NCBI RefSeq assembly: GCF_002159835.1 | Contig: NZ_NFJL01000004.1 | Location: 124,001 to 188,000, forward strand | Length of the DNA: 64,000 nucleotides | Source of the DNA: Blautia sp. An249 | GTDB lineage: Bacteria; Bacillota; Clostridia; Lachnospirales; Lachnospiraceae | Direction of reading: 5' to 3' | In this document: positions 20,301 through 28,696 of the stretch, one piece after another | How the letters are laid out: every line of letters begins with the position of its first letter | Position numbering within the stretch: position 1 is the stretch's first letter | The notes under the pieces: model-generated | Databases searched by the model: none | The model's input: only the letters and a program-made list of their open reading frames with translations | What the model was told of the DNA's origin: nothing | Translations under genes and position numbers: made by a program

Positions 20301-21228
20301 CGTTGCTCACTCCCTTTTTCAGCAATTTACTTAGGCACAGATTAATAATCATAATAAATACAAACAGTACCAGCCCGATGGTGAACAGCACCTGTCTGTG
20401 GAGATCCGCTGCATATCCCATTTCGCTTACAATCGCAGTTGTCAGGAAACGAACCGCATTAAAGGGCAGCGGAAAATTGACAGCGCTTCCGCATACCAGG
20501 GTGATGGCCATTGCCTCTCCGATGGCTCTGCCCACGCCCAGAACGATTGCCGTAATCACGCCTGACTTAGCCGCCGGAAGAAGTACCTTAAAGATTGTCT
20601 GAATCTTAGAGGCTCCCAGTGCAAGAGAGGCAGATTTCAGGCTTCCATGTACTGCTTTTAAAGAGGATTCACTGATATTAATTACCGTAGGTAAAATCAT
20701 AATAGCCAGAACAATAATGGCTGACAGAAGGTTCGCTCCTCCTGTAAACTGGTGCGTGTCCGAATCCTTAAAAATCCAGAGTTCCAGTTTATACATTATC
20801 GGGTTCAATATTAAAAGTCCCAGCAATCCGTAGATAACGGAAGGGATTCCGGCCAAAAGCTCCACGGCCGGTTTTACAACTGCCGCCAGTTTCGGCGGTG
20901 CAACTTCCGCCAGGAATACGGCTGTCAGTACTCCCACAGGCACTCCTATCAAAATCGCCATAGCCGTACCGATAATGGATGTTAAAATAATATAGAGGAT
21001 TCCATAAGAAGGTTCCGCACTGGTAGGCTCCCAGGCCGTTCCAAACAGGATGTCCAGCGGTCCTACTTTAAATATGGCAGGGGCTCCGCTGTATATCATA
21101 TAAATTGTAATGGAGGCGACTGCTAAAACCGCGCAGATGGAGCATACAGTAAAGATATACTTTGCTGTAGTCTCCACCGCGGATTTTGCCGCCTTCGTAC
21201 CAATAATAGACAGACCTTTTTCTCTCAT
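20293..21228 (-). CDS. pstC: Phosphate ABC transporter permease PstC
   Basis: 311 residues if started at the ATG giving MREKGLSIIGTK, which has GGAGAAG upstream; the frame is open 9 codons further to a GTG without an RBS. Six helices, with the PstC motifs GVLTAVFLAEVAPPK, LLAGIPSVIYGLLGL and the cytoplasmic EAA loop around GSLKSASLALGASKIQT. Partners with PstA. Confidence 0.94.
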   Translation of the reverse strand: MREKGLSIIGTKAAKSAVETTAKYIFTVCSICAVLAVASITIYMIYSGAPAIFKVGPLDILFGTAWEPTSAEPSYGILYIILTSIIGTAMAILIGVPVGVLTAVFLAEVAPPKLAAVVKPAVELLAGIPSVIYGLLGLLILNPIMYKLELWIFKDSDTHQFTGGANLLSAIIVLAIMILPTVINISESSLKAVHGSLKSASLALGASKIQTIFKVLLPAAKSGVITAIVLGVGRAIGEAMAITLVCGSAVNFPLPFNAVRFLTTAIVSEMGYAADLHRQVLFTIGLVLFVFIMIINLCLSKLLKKGVSNDE

Positions 21229-21275
21229 AATCTTCTCCGTCGTATCCGAATTCACACGTAAGGCGTTAACAATAC

Positions 21276-22175
21276 TTAGTCAACTGTAATCAGTCCTGCA
21301 TCTTTTACTACCTGCTTTCCTTCATCAGAAGACAGATACTCAAAGAAAGTCTGAACTGCTTCGCTCTGTGCGGAAATTTCTCCATTGGTAGCCATTACGA
21401 ACGGACGGCTCAGGAAGTAATCACCGGATTTGATGGATTCTTCTGTAGGTTCTACTCCATCCAGCATCAGCGCTTTTACAGAATCATCTAGAACGTCTAA
21501 AGATACATAACCAATGGCTCCCGGTGTGGATGCAACTTTTGCCATAACTGCTCCGGTGCTGTCCAGCTCGCTGGCATATTTGCACTTGTCTGTGATTTCC
21601 AGAATTTCCTCAAATGCATCACGGGTTCCGGACCCGGCTTCTCTTCCGATTACAACGATAGGAGCTGCATCTCCGTCAACTTCCTCCCAGTCAGTAATCT
21701 CTCCTGTATAAATCTGTGAAAGCTGTTCTTTAGATAAATCCTCTGTTGTAGTTGCCGGATTTGTAACAACAGCGATTCCGTCGATGGCGACAATATTTTC
21801 CACAGCGCCTTCTTCCTTCTCGCTGTCACTTAAGTTTCTGGAAGAGTTTCCAATATCTACGCTCTTACTCAGCACTGCTTCAACGCCTGCGGAAGAACCG
21901 GTAAATTCTGCGGTCACGCTTACGCCCGGGTACTTCGCCATGAAAGCTTCTGCTGCTGCATTTGCCAGTTTTTCCATGGAAGTACTTCCTGCCATAGAAA
22001 CGGTTCCGCTTAAATCTTCCCCGGATGCATCGGCAGAATCAGAAGTTCCTTCAGCAGAACCTGTATCTGCGCCGGAATCTGCTGCTTCTTCAGAAGAACC
22101 TCCGCATCCCATAACGCCTGCTGCTGTTAATGTACAAACACCTAAAATCGTTGCAATCTTTTTAAAATTTTTCAT
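21276..22175 (-). CDS. pstS: Phosphate-binding lipoprotein PstS
   Basis: 299 residues with a lipoprotein signal (lipobox around AAGVMGC, lipidated Cys), then a Ser/Gly/Asp/Glu-rich linker and the phosphate-binding fold. Ligand motifs are SGTVSMAGSTSME near the start and GREAGSGTRDAFEEI in the hinge region. It captures phosphate outside the membrane. First gene of pstSCAB-phoU; a candidate PhoP box lies upstream. Confidence 0.96.
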   Translation of the reverse strand: MKNFKKIATILGVCTLTAAGVMGCGGSSEEAADSGADTGSAEGTSDSADASGEDLSGTVSMAGSTSMEKLANAAAEAFMAKYPGVSVTAEFTGSSAGVEAVLSKSVDIGNSSRNLSDSEKEEGAVENIVAIDGIAVVTNPATTTEDLSKEQLSQIYTGEITDWEEVDGDAAPIVVIGREAGSGTRDAFEEILEITDKCKYASELDSTGAVMAKVASTPGAIGYVSLDVLDDSVKALMLDGVEPTEESIKSGDYFLSRPFVMATNGEISAQSEAVQTFFEYLSSDEGKQVVKDAGLITVD

Positions 22176-22284
22176 AATCATACTCCTCCCTAGAGTTCAT
22201 GTTTTCTTAATCCTTAGCGGGATGTCTCATCCCTGCTGCGATTCTTATCCTATCATCTTTTTTTTGGTGTTTATATCATGATCC

Positions 22285-22353
22285 GGTAAACATTATGTTA
22301 GATTTGTGTAAAAAAGGCAGCCTTTATAAATGTTTTTGTTAGTTAAAACTAAC
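22285..22353 (-). promoter_or_regulatory. Candidate PhoP box and palindrome upstream of pstS
   Basis: On the minus strand three 7-bp elements, TTTACAC, CTAACAT and GTTTACC, are spaced about 11 bp apart (22285-22313), like the direct repeats bound by PhoP-type response regulators. A separate perfect palindrome, GTTAGTT-AA-AACTAAC, sits at 22338-22353. I could not place a convincing -10/-35 pair. Confidence 0.45.
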
Positions 22354-22361
22354 TTTCATTC

Positions 22362-22394
22362 AAAAATTATAGGGCCTACGCCCCATAATTTTTA
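22362..22394 (-). terminator. Intrinsic terminator after thiD
   Basis: On the minus strand AAAAATTATGGGGC, a four-base loop, and GCCCTATAATTTTT form a long stem ending in T residues, 25 bp after the thiD stop. Confidence 0.8.
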
Positions 22395-22418
22395 TCCCAA
22401 CAGAAATATAAAGAACAA

Positions 22419-23222
22419 TCAAATCCAGGTTCCCCTTAGTTCATAACCATGGTGAAGAGGGCCGCTTCCCTCTCCCAAATCCAACATCGCCCTTAAAGCT
22501 CCGGTCAGGTAAGCCTTCGCCCGTGAGATCGCCTCCGGCAGCGGATACCCCTTTGCCAGATTAGAAGCAATAGCGCTGGAAAGGGTACAGCCTGTTCCAT
22601 GGGTATTGGGATTATCAATTCGTTCTTCCCGATACCAGTGAAATTTTCCTTCTATATATAATAGGTCTTCTGCATCCTTTTTCCCATGTCCCCCTTTACA
22701 GAGCACGGCGCAGCCACATTCCTCTGCAATCATACGTGCAGCTTTTTTCATGTCTGCCGCAGACTCTATCTTAAGTCCCGACAGCACTTCCGCCTCCGGT
22801 ATGTTGGGTGTCAGTAAGGAGGCAAGAGGAAACAGTTTTTCCTTCATTGCTGCTACTGCCTCCTGTTCCATCAGACTGGAACCACTGGTAGACACCATCA
22901 CCGGGTCTGCCACAACGTTGGAAGCCTGATACTGTTTTAATTTCTCCGCAACTGCTTCGATTAAAGCCCCGGTGGGGATCATTCCGATTTTTACTGCATC
23001 GGGATAAATATCTGTAAAAATACAGTCCAGCTGACTTTTTAAAAATTCCGGTTCTACCTGATAAATCCCCGCTACTCCCCGGGTGTTCTGGGCAGTCAGG
23101 GCGGTGACAACGCTCATTCCATAGACGCCGTTTGCCTGCATGGTCTTTAAATCTGCCTGGATACCTGCGCCTCCGCTGCAGTCGCTTCCTGCAATGGAGA
23201 GAACTGTCTTCATCTTCTTCAT
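22419..23222 (-). CDS. thiD: Hydroxymethylpyrimidine (phosphate) kinase ThiD
   Basis: 267 residues from the ATG giving MKKMKTVLSIAGSDCSGG; this ATG overlaps the stop of the preceding gene (ATGA), so translation is coupled. Ribokinase fold with SIAGSDCSGGAGIQADLKT, VADPVMVSTSGS and the catalytic NPNTHGTGCTLSSAIA anion hole. It phosphorylates HMP and HMP-P in thiamine synthesis and salvage. Confidence 0.96.
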   Translation of the reverse strand: MKKMKTVLSIAGSDCSGGAGIQADLKTMQANGVYGMSVVTALTAQNTRGVAGIYQVEPEFLKSQLDCIFTDIYPDAVKIGMIPTGALIEAVAEKLKQYQASNVVADPVMVSTSGSSLMEQEAVAAMKEKLFPLASLLTPNIPEAEVLSGLKIESAADMKKAARMIAEECGCAVLCKGGHGKKDAEDLLYIEGKFHWYREERIDNPNTHGTGCTLSSAIASNLAKGYPLPEAISRAKAYLTGALRAMLDLGEGSGPLHHGYELRGTWI

Positions 23223-23884
23223 CCCTTCTTCTGCTCCTTTTCCAAAAACTCTTCCGGAAACTCTTTCCATGTATACAGATACAGATCCGAAACCTTTCTG
23301 AGCTCCTCTTCTTCCTCTTTGCTGCAGGCATCGAAGATTCCTGCCACATGAAATCCGGCCTGTCTGGCTGTCTTCGCTGCATACAGGCCATCCTCCGCTA
23401 CCCAGGTATCTTTTGCCGGCACATCCATCTGGCGGGCTGCCTCCAGAAAAATATCCGGTGCATCTTTCCCTTTCCCTATTTCCGTGCAGGTGAAAATTTT
23501 CTGAAAATACTTTAAGACGCCCAGTCTCTCCAGAGCCTTTTCTATAAAGTCACGCTCTGAAGATGTGGCAATGGTCATGGGAATCTTCTTCTCATGAAGT
23601 TTTTTAAGAACTTCTTTTACACCGTCTTTTAATTTTACTTCCTCGGAGTAGTACTTAACTATCATCTCCTGAATTTCTTCCACAATTTCCTCTGTTTCTC
23701 CTTCTAACGGATAATGTGCCTTCAGGTAGCGGACTCCTTCCTCAGTTGTCATGGGAAACAGCTTTTTCCCCAGATTTTCCTCCGGCCGGATTCCTTTTGT
23801 TTTCAGATACCAGGCGCCTAGCTCTCCCCAGAATCCCATGGAATCCAACAGGGTTCCGTCCACATCAAAAATTATTCCTCTCAC
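23219..23884 (-). CDS. HAD-superfamily phosphatase in the thi operon
   Basis: 221 residues, GTG start overlapping the thiE stop (GTGA). Motif I is IIFDVDGTLLDSMG (nucleophile Asp8), motif II is MTIATSSERDF, and the acidic motif III/IV region is VAEDGLYAAKTARQAG. This is a subfamily IA, beta-phosphoglucomutase-like fold. Its place between thiE and thiD, with overlapping ends on both sides, suggests dephosphorylation of thiamine phosphates or pyrimidine phosphates, but the substrate is not shown by sequence. Confidence 0.85.
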   Translation of the reverse strand: MRGIIFDVDGTLLDSMGFWGELGAWYLKTKGIRPEENLGKKLFPMTTEEGVRYLKAHYPLEGETEEIVEEIQEMIVKYYSEEVKLKDGVKEVLKKLHEKKIPMTIATSSERDFIEKALERLGVLKYFQKIFTCTEIGKGKDAPDIFLEAARQMDVPAKDTWVAEDGLYAAKTARQAGFHVAGIFDACSKEEEEELRKVSDLYLYTWKEFPEEFLEKEQKKG

Positions 23885-24534
23885 TGTTCTGTGCCTTCCT
23901 CCAGCATTCGTTCTACTTCTTTCCGAAGTTCTCTGGCCGCCTGTTCCACATCTTTCTGGGCAAAAATGGCGCTTACTACTGCAATTCCGGCTGCCTTGCT
24001 GCCTTTTAGTTTCTTTATATTGTTTTTATGGATTCCTCCGATGGCCACCACCGGAATAGCCACTTGTCCGCAGATATGAGCCAGTCCCTCCAGTCCCACA
24101 TCGGTGGCGTCTGACTTGGTTCCTGTGGGGAAAACTGCCCCTACCCCCAGATAATCAGCGCCGCCCTCCTGGGCCAGAAGAGCCTGCTGACAAGTATGGG
24201 CGGAAACTCCTATGATTGCCTGGTCTCCCAGCTCTCTGCGTACTTCTTTTACATCCATATCATCCTGCCCTACATGCACTCCGTCAGCCTGCAGTCTGGC
24301 TGCCAGTTTTACGTTGTCGTTAATAATCAGAGGTACCTGATACTCCCTGCAGAGCTTCTGAATCTGAAGAGCCTCCTGGTAGAATCCCTCTTCGTCCATT
24401 TCTTTTTCCCGAATCTGGATCATGGTGGCGCCGCCTTTTAAAGCCTTTTCCACCTGGCTGCAAAGGCTTTCTCCTTCCAACCAGCTTCTGTCCGTAACTG
24501 CATATAACTTCAGTTGTTCTTTATCGAATTTCAT
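23881..24534 (-). CDS. thiE: Thiamine-phosphate synthase ThiE
   Basis: 217 residues from the ATG giving MKFDKEQLKLYAVTDRSWL (AAGGAGGA upstream); the longer open frame lies inside thiM. TIM-barrel motifs: MIQIREKEMDEEGF, LIINDNVKLAARLQADGVHVGQDDMD, GVGAVFPTGTKSDA and VVAIGGI. It joins HMP-PP and thiazole phosphate into thiamine phosphate. It overlaps thiM by 14 bp. Confidence 0.96.
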   Translation of the reverse strand: MKFDKEQLKLYAVTDRSWLEGESLCSQVEKALKGGATMIQIREKEMDEEGFYQEALQIQKLCREYQVPLIINDNVKLAARLQADGVHVGQDDMDVKEVRRELGDQAIIGVSAHTCQQALLAQEGGADYLGVGAVFPTGTKSDATDVGLEGLAHICGQVAIPVVAIGGIHKNNIKKLKGSKAAGIAVVSAIFAQKDVEQAARELRKEVERMLEEGTEQ

Positions 24535-25342
24535 ACTTTGCTTCCTCCTTGAGAAGTTGTCCGTCCATCTGACTGACTGCATCAATGATTCTGTTCCGAT
24601 AGGTTGCATTCCCCTCCGAGGGCTGCAGGGCTTTCCATCCCAGTTCCCCGGCTGCCCCCATGGCGCATACTGCCTCTGCTGCCGCCTGCAGGGGATGATC
24701 CCGGTTCGCTGCCAGAAAGGCCGCCAGCATTCCTGACAACTGGCACCCTGTCCCGGTGATTTTTCCCATCTGCGGTTTCCCGTTTCGTATTACATAGCAC
24801 CGTTCGGCATCACTGACTAAATCAATGGCTCCTGTAACAGCAAGGATGCACCCCGTACTTCCGGCAAATTCTTTAACAAATTCAATGGAAGTTTCCAGAT
24901 TTTCTTCGGTTACAGAATCTGCCTGATCCGCGTCTACACCTTTGGTTTTTCCGCTTCCATAAGCCAGGGTCTTGATTTCTGACATGTTTCCCCGGATAGC
25001 CGTAAACTTTATCTCTTCCATTAACTTTAACGCTGTCTGGGTTCTCAGGGTACTGGCTCCGGCGCCCACCGGATCAAAAACCACCGGATTTCCCAGTTGA
25101 TTCGCCTTCTTTCCGGCCAGTATCATGGCCCCTATGGTTCTCTGGTTTAAGGTTCCGATGTTGATATTCAGCCCCTGGCAAAGAGCAGTAATTTCCTCCA
25201 CCTCCTCTTTCTCATCTGCCATAATGGGACTTGCCCCGCAGGCCAGTATGATATTAGCCACATCGTTGACTGTTACGTAATTGGTAATGTTATGAATCAG
25301 GGGGCTTTTCTTTCTCACTTGTTCTAAGCAGGTACCTGTCAT
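24521..25342 (-). CDS. thiM: Hydroxyethylthiazole kinase ThiM
   Basis: 273 residues. Typical ThiM opening SPLIHNITNYVTVNDVANIILACGASPIMAD, here with the NVNVGT-equivalent NINIGTLNQRT, PVVFDPVGAGAS, and the catalytic TGTGCQLSGMLAAF. It phosphorylates the thiazole alcohol for salvage. First gene of the thiM-thiE-HAD-thiD operon; no thiC, thiG or thiS is nearby, so the locus serves salvage. Confidence 0.96.
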   Translation of the reverse strand: MTGTCLEQVRKKSPLIHNITNYVTVNDVANIILACGASPIMADEKEEVEEITALCQGLNINIGTLNQRTIGAMILAGKKANQLGNPVVFDPVGAGASTLRTQTALKLMEEIKFTAIRGNMSEIKTLAYGSGKTKGVDADQADSVTEENLETSIEFVKEFAGSTGCILAVTGAIDLVSDAERCYVIRNGKPQMGKITGTGCQLSGMLAAFLAANRDHPLQAAAEAVCAMGAAGELGWKALQPSEGNATYRNRIIDAVSQMDGQLLKEEAKYEIR

Positions 25343-25380
25343 ATTCTTTATCCTTTCTTTTCTCTGTAAACGTATGAACG

Positions 25381-25428
25381 CCGCATCCTAATAAATAAGC
25401 AAAGTACTTAAATATTAAGATGCGGCAC
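25381..25428 (-). promoter_or_regulatory. Long hairpin in the thiM leader
   Basis: In the minus-strand RNA, GCCGCATCTTAATA pairs over 14 bp with TATTAGGATGCGGC (one G-U pair) around a 19-base loop. On the plus strand the same stem would contain a C-A mismatch, so the structure favours the minus-strand transcript. No T run follows, so it is not a plain terminator. It lies between the malic enzyme stop and the thiM RBS and could protect an mRNA end or regulate thiM. Confidence 0.5.
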
Positions 25429-25466
25429 TCCCTGTTTATTTGCAGTCCCTACAATTTTCAGGATTC

Positions 25467-26639
25467 CTAAATTCTTGCAACGCCTGTCTTTCTTGCTGCC
25501 TCTGCAACTGCTTTGGCAACTTCTTCTACAACTCTCTTGTCAAACGGATCCGGGATGATATATTCCGGTTTAAGGTCCTTTTCTTCAATCAGTCCTGCAA
25601 TCGCATATGCAGCGGCCACTTTCATTTCATCATTAATGTCTTTGGCACGTACATCCAGAGCTCCGCGGAAAATTCCCGGGAAAGCCAGTACATTATTGAT
25701 CTGATTTGCAAAGTCGCTTCTACCGGTTCCTACAACGGCTGCTCCGGCTGCTTTCGCTTCATCCGGCATAATCTCCGGAACTGGATTTGCCATCGGGAAT
25801 AAGATAGGATCTTTTGCCATAGATTTAACCATTTCCTGGGTTACTGTTCCGGGAGCAGATACACCGATAAATACATCGGCTCCCACAAACATGTCCTTAA
25901 TGCTTCCTTTCAGTTTATCCCTGTTGGTAATCTTAGCCATCTCTTCTTTTTCTGCATTGAGTCCTTCTCTGCCTTCATAGATAGCGCCTGTCCGGTCACA
26001 CATAATTACATTTTTCAGTCCCAGGCTGATTAACAGTTTGATAATTGCAATACCGGCTGCACCTGCACCGGAAGTTACAACTTTAACGTCCTCAATTTTC
26101 TTTCCTGTCAGTTTTAAAGCATTAATTAAAGCTGCACAAACAACTACGGCTGTTCCGTGCTGATCATCATGGAAAATCGGAATATCACAGCATTCTTTCA
26201 GTTTTCTTTCAATCTCAAAACATCTGGGGGCTGAAATGTCTTCCAGGTTTACCCCGCCAAAGCTTCCTGCAATCAGGCTGACTGTCTTCACAATTTCATC
26301 TACATCTTTCGTTCTGACACATAAAGGAAATGCATCTACGTCTGCAAAGGTCTTAAACAGAGCACATTTTCCTTCCATTACCGGCATACCCGCTTCCGGT
26401 CCGATGTCTCCTAAGCCCAGTACTGCCGTACCGTCTGTGACAACTGCAACCATGTTGTGACGACGGGTATATTTATAGGAAAGATCAACGTCTTCTGAAA
26501 TTTTCAGGCAGGGTTCTGCTACTCCGGGTGTATACGCAACAGACAAATCTTCCGGTGTGTCGATGTTCGCGCGGGTAACTACCTCGATTTTACCTGCCCA
26601 CTTTTCATGCTGTTCCAGTGCAAATTCCTTTTTATCCAT
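25467..26639 (-). CDS. NAD(P)-dependent malic enzyme
   Basis: 390 residues, the short bacterial form. It decarboxylates malate to pyruvate and CO2. N-terminal VAYTPGVAEPCLKI, the catalytic Lys region GDIGPEAGMPVMEGKCALFK, metal-binding EDISAPRCFEIE and HDDQHGTAVVV, and the nucleotide-binding GAGAAGIAI followed by CDRTGAIYEGR. It lies 41 bp downstream of ldh and may be cotranscribed with it. Cofactor preference cannot be decided by eye. Confidence 0.95.
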   Translation of the reverse strand: MDKKEFALEQHEKWAGKIEVVTRANIDTPEDLSVAYTPGVAEPCLKISEDVDLSYKYTRRHNMVAVVTDGTAVLGLGDIGPEAGMPVMEGKCALFKTFADVDAFPLCVRTKDVDEIVKTVSLIAGSFGGVNLEDISAPRCFEIERKLKECCDIPIFHDDQHGTAVVVCAALINALKLTGKKIEDVKVVTSGAGAAGIAIIKLLISLGLKNVIMCDRTGAIYEGREGLNAEKEEMAKITNRDKLKGSIKDMFVGADVFIGVSAPGTVTQEMVKSMAKDPILFPMANPVPEIMPDEAKAAGAAVVGTGRSDFANQINNVLAFPGIFRGALDVRAKDINDEMKVAAAYAIAGLIEEKDLKPEYIIPDPFDKRVVEEVAKAVAEAARKTGVARI

Positions 26640-26680
26640 TTATATCGTCTCCTTATTATGAATTTAAAAACAATCTTAAC

Positions 26681-27625
26681 TTATGCTTTTACCTGTTCCC
26701 AGAATTCTTTTAACATTTTAACAGAAGAATCCATAGAAGCTCTTTCTCCTTCGTCCATGGAAATTCTCAGAGTCTGCTCAATACCGCCCCAGCCTACACG
26801 GCAGACAGTGGATACCGCTACGCCGGCCCAGTCGCCAAAGCTTCCGTCTAATACATGGGAAACCGGAAGCAGCGCTCCGTCATCCTTCATAATTGCTTCT
26901 ACAATGTTTGATACTGCCATGGCAATACCATAGAAAGTAGCGCCCTTCAGTCCGATAACTTCCGCTCCGGCATTCTTGGTATGCTGCGCAATTGCTTCTC
27001 TGTCCAGGGCTACTCCTACCTGAAGTGCATATTCATCCAGAGAAAAACCTCCGATATTGGCGGAACTCCAGATTGGCACCTGGCTGTCTCCGTGTTCTCC
27101 CAGAATGTATGCATTTACGTCTTCAATATTTACATGAAGTTTAGAACTCAGAATATAGCGGAATCTTGCTGTATCCAAAGATGTTCCGCTTCCGATAACT
27201 TTGTTTGCGGGAAGTCCGGAAGTCTCCCAGATTGCCATGGTTGTAATATCGGCCGGATTAGAAACTACTAAAATCAGAGGATTCACCGCATATTCCATAA
27301 TGTTTTCGGTAATGCTGCGAACAATAGATACATTTGTTTTCGCCAGATCCAGACGGGTCTGTCCCGGTTTTCTGGCAATTCCGGCAGTGATAATAATCAG
27401 CTGCGCATCTGCGCATTCTTCATAACCGCCCTGACGAACCCATACCTGTTTGAAAAAGCTGGTTCCGTGTGCAATATCCAGCGCGGCTCCTTTCGCTCTG
27501 TCTTCATTTACGTCTACTAATACAATGTCGTTAGCCTGTTTACGTACCATTAAGGTGTACGCAATGGCTTCTCCTACATTTCCTGCCCCAATCACAACAA
27601 TCTTATTTTTATGTGAGGTTTTCAT
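26681..27625 (-). CDS. ldh: L-lactate dehydrogenase
   Basis: 314 residues. NAD-binding VVIGAGNVGEAIAYTLM, the catalytic loop ARKPGQTRLDLAKTN (Gln before Thr-Arg marks lactate rather than malate dehydrogenase), SNPADI, SGTSLDTARFRY and the proton-relay His in LGEHGDSQVPIWS. Reduces pyruvate to L-lactate and regenerates NAD+. Promoter upstream: TTGAAA (27706-27711), 17 bp, TAAAAT (27683-27688). Confidence 0.96.
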   Translation of the reverse strand: MKTSHKNKIVVIGAGNVGEAIAYTLMVRKQANDIVLVDVNEDRAKGAALDIAHGTSFFKQVWVRQGGYEECADAQLIIITAGIARKPGQTRLDLAKTNVSIVRSITENIMEYAVNPLILVVSNPADITTMAIWETSGLPANKVIGSGTSLDTARFRYILSSKLHVNIEDVNAYILGEHGDSQVPIWSSANIGGFSLDEYALQVGVALDREAIAQHTKNAGAEVIGLKGATFYGIAMAVSNIVEAIMKDDGALLPVSHVLDGSFGDWAGVAVSTVCRVGWGGIEQTLRISMDEGERASMDSSVKMLKEFWEQVKA

Positions 27626-27682
27626 TCTCTCTTATTCCTTCCTTTCCCTGGACGTTTTTGTTTTTATAAAAAATACGCCTTT

Positions 27683-27711
27683 ATTTTACTATATCAGCGG
27701 TATTTTTTCAA
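27683..27711 (-). promoter_or_regulatory. Promoter of ldh
   Basis: Minus strand TTGAAA and TAAAAT 17 bp apart, about 55-60 bases before the ldh start. Confidence 0.6.
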
Positions 27712-27865
27712 TCAATATTTGTGTTTTCCGAAAATATTCGGGACAAATTCAAGGGGATTCCTCCTGACATAAAGACAGTTGATTTCTCCCTCAGGCAGCA
27801 ATGTTTTTCTGGATATTTTGTTTTTTTTCCTATATAATAAAATCCTATGATGGAGGAATTATACT

Positions 27866-28696
27866 ATGGAAAAACATCCGATTACGCCTTTTGTAAAATG
27901 GGCCGGAGGGAAACGGCAGCTCCTCGGACACATACGAGAACGGCTTCCGAAGACGTTTCACCGTTATTTTGAACCTTTTGTAGGCGGAGGAGCGCTGCTG
28001 TTTGAGCTGCTTGCCCCTGACGCTGTAATCAACGACATCAATAAATCTTTGATCAATGCCTACCGGCAGATTAAATCCTCGACAGACCAGGTGATTACGT
28101 CTTTATCTGCCCTTGATGAGGCGATTGCAGAAGGCGGAAAATCTTATTATTATACACAGAGGCAGAACTATAACGACAAACTGATGCGTGATGAATATGA
28201 TGTGGAAATGGCCGCGTTATTTATCTTTATTAATAAACATTGTTTTAACGGTCTTTATCGGGTAAATGGCAAAGGTCTTTTTAATGTTCCCTATAATAAT
28301 AGTCTTTCCAAATCCTTTGAAGAAGAAAATCTGTACCGCATCGCTGAATATTTAAAAACCATAGAGATCCTGCAGGGTGATTTTCAGACTGCCTGCAGTC
28401 TGGCAGAACCGGGTGATTTCATTTTCTTTGACAGCCCCTACGCCCCTTTAAACCCTTCTTCTTTCGAGTCCTATACCAAAGAAGGATTTGATGTGGAAAG
28501 TCACAGACGGCTGGCAGCTTTATTTCGCCGGCTTACTGAAAAGGGCTGTTACTGTATGCTGACAAACCACAATACCGATTTCATCAACCAGCTCTATGAA
28601 GGATTTCATAAAGATGTGGTTTCTGTTAAGCGCTATATCAACTCTGATGCCAGCAACCGAAAAGGAGAAGAAATTATTATAACCAATTATGAGTGA
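27866..28696 (+). CDS. DNA adenine methyltransferase, D12 class (DpnM/Dam-like)
   Basis: 276 residues, class alpha (D12) N6-adenine methyltransferase. Motif I is FVKWAGGKRQLL and FEPFVGGGALLFEL (AdoMet binding); motif IV reads FFDSPYAPL, where Dam and DpnM have DPPY. The NKHCFNGLYRVNGKGLFNVPY segment is typical of GATC-methylating members. It overlaps the next methyltransferase gene by 8 bp. The arrangement matches dpnM-dpnA of the DpnII system, which methylates GATC. The Ser in motif IV is unusual and may lower activity. Confidence 0.9.
   Translation: MEKHPITPFVKWAGGKRQLLGHIRERLPKTFHRYFEPFVGGGALLFELLAPDAVINDINKSLINAYRQIKSSTDQVITSLSALDEAIAEGGKSYYYTQRQNYNDKLMRDEYDVEMAALFIFINKHCFNGLYRVNGKGLFNVPYNNSLSKSFEEENLYRIAEYLKTIEILQGDFQTACSLAEPGDFIFFDSPYAPLNPSSFESYTKEGFDVESHRRLAALFRRLTEKGCYCMLTNHNTDFINQLYEGFHKDVVSVKRYINSDASNRKGEEIIITNYE

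Noticed and set aside
25343-25466. TPP riboswitch expected upstream of thiM
   Set aside because: No CUGAGA or ACCUGAUC-type core is present on the minus strand; only a plain long hairpin is found.
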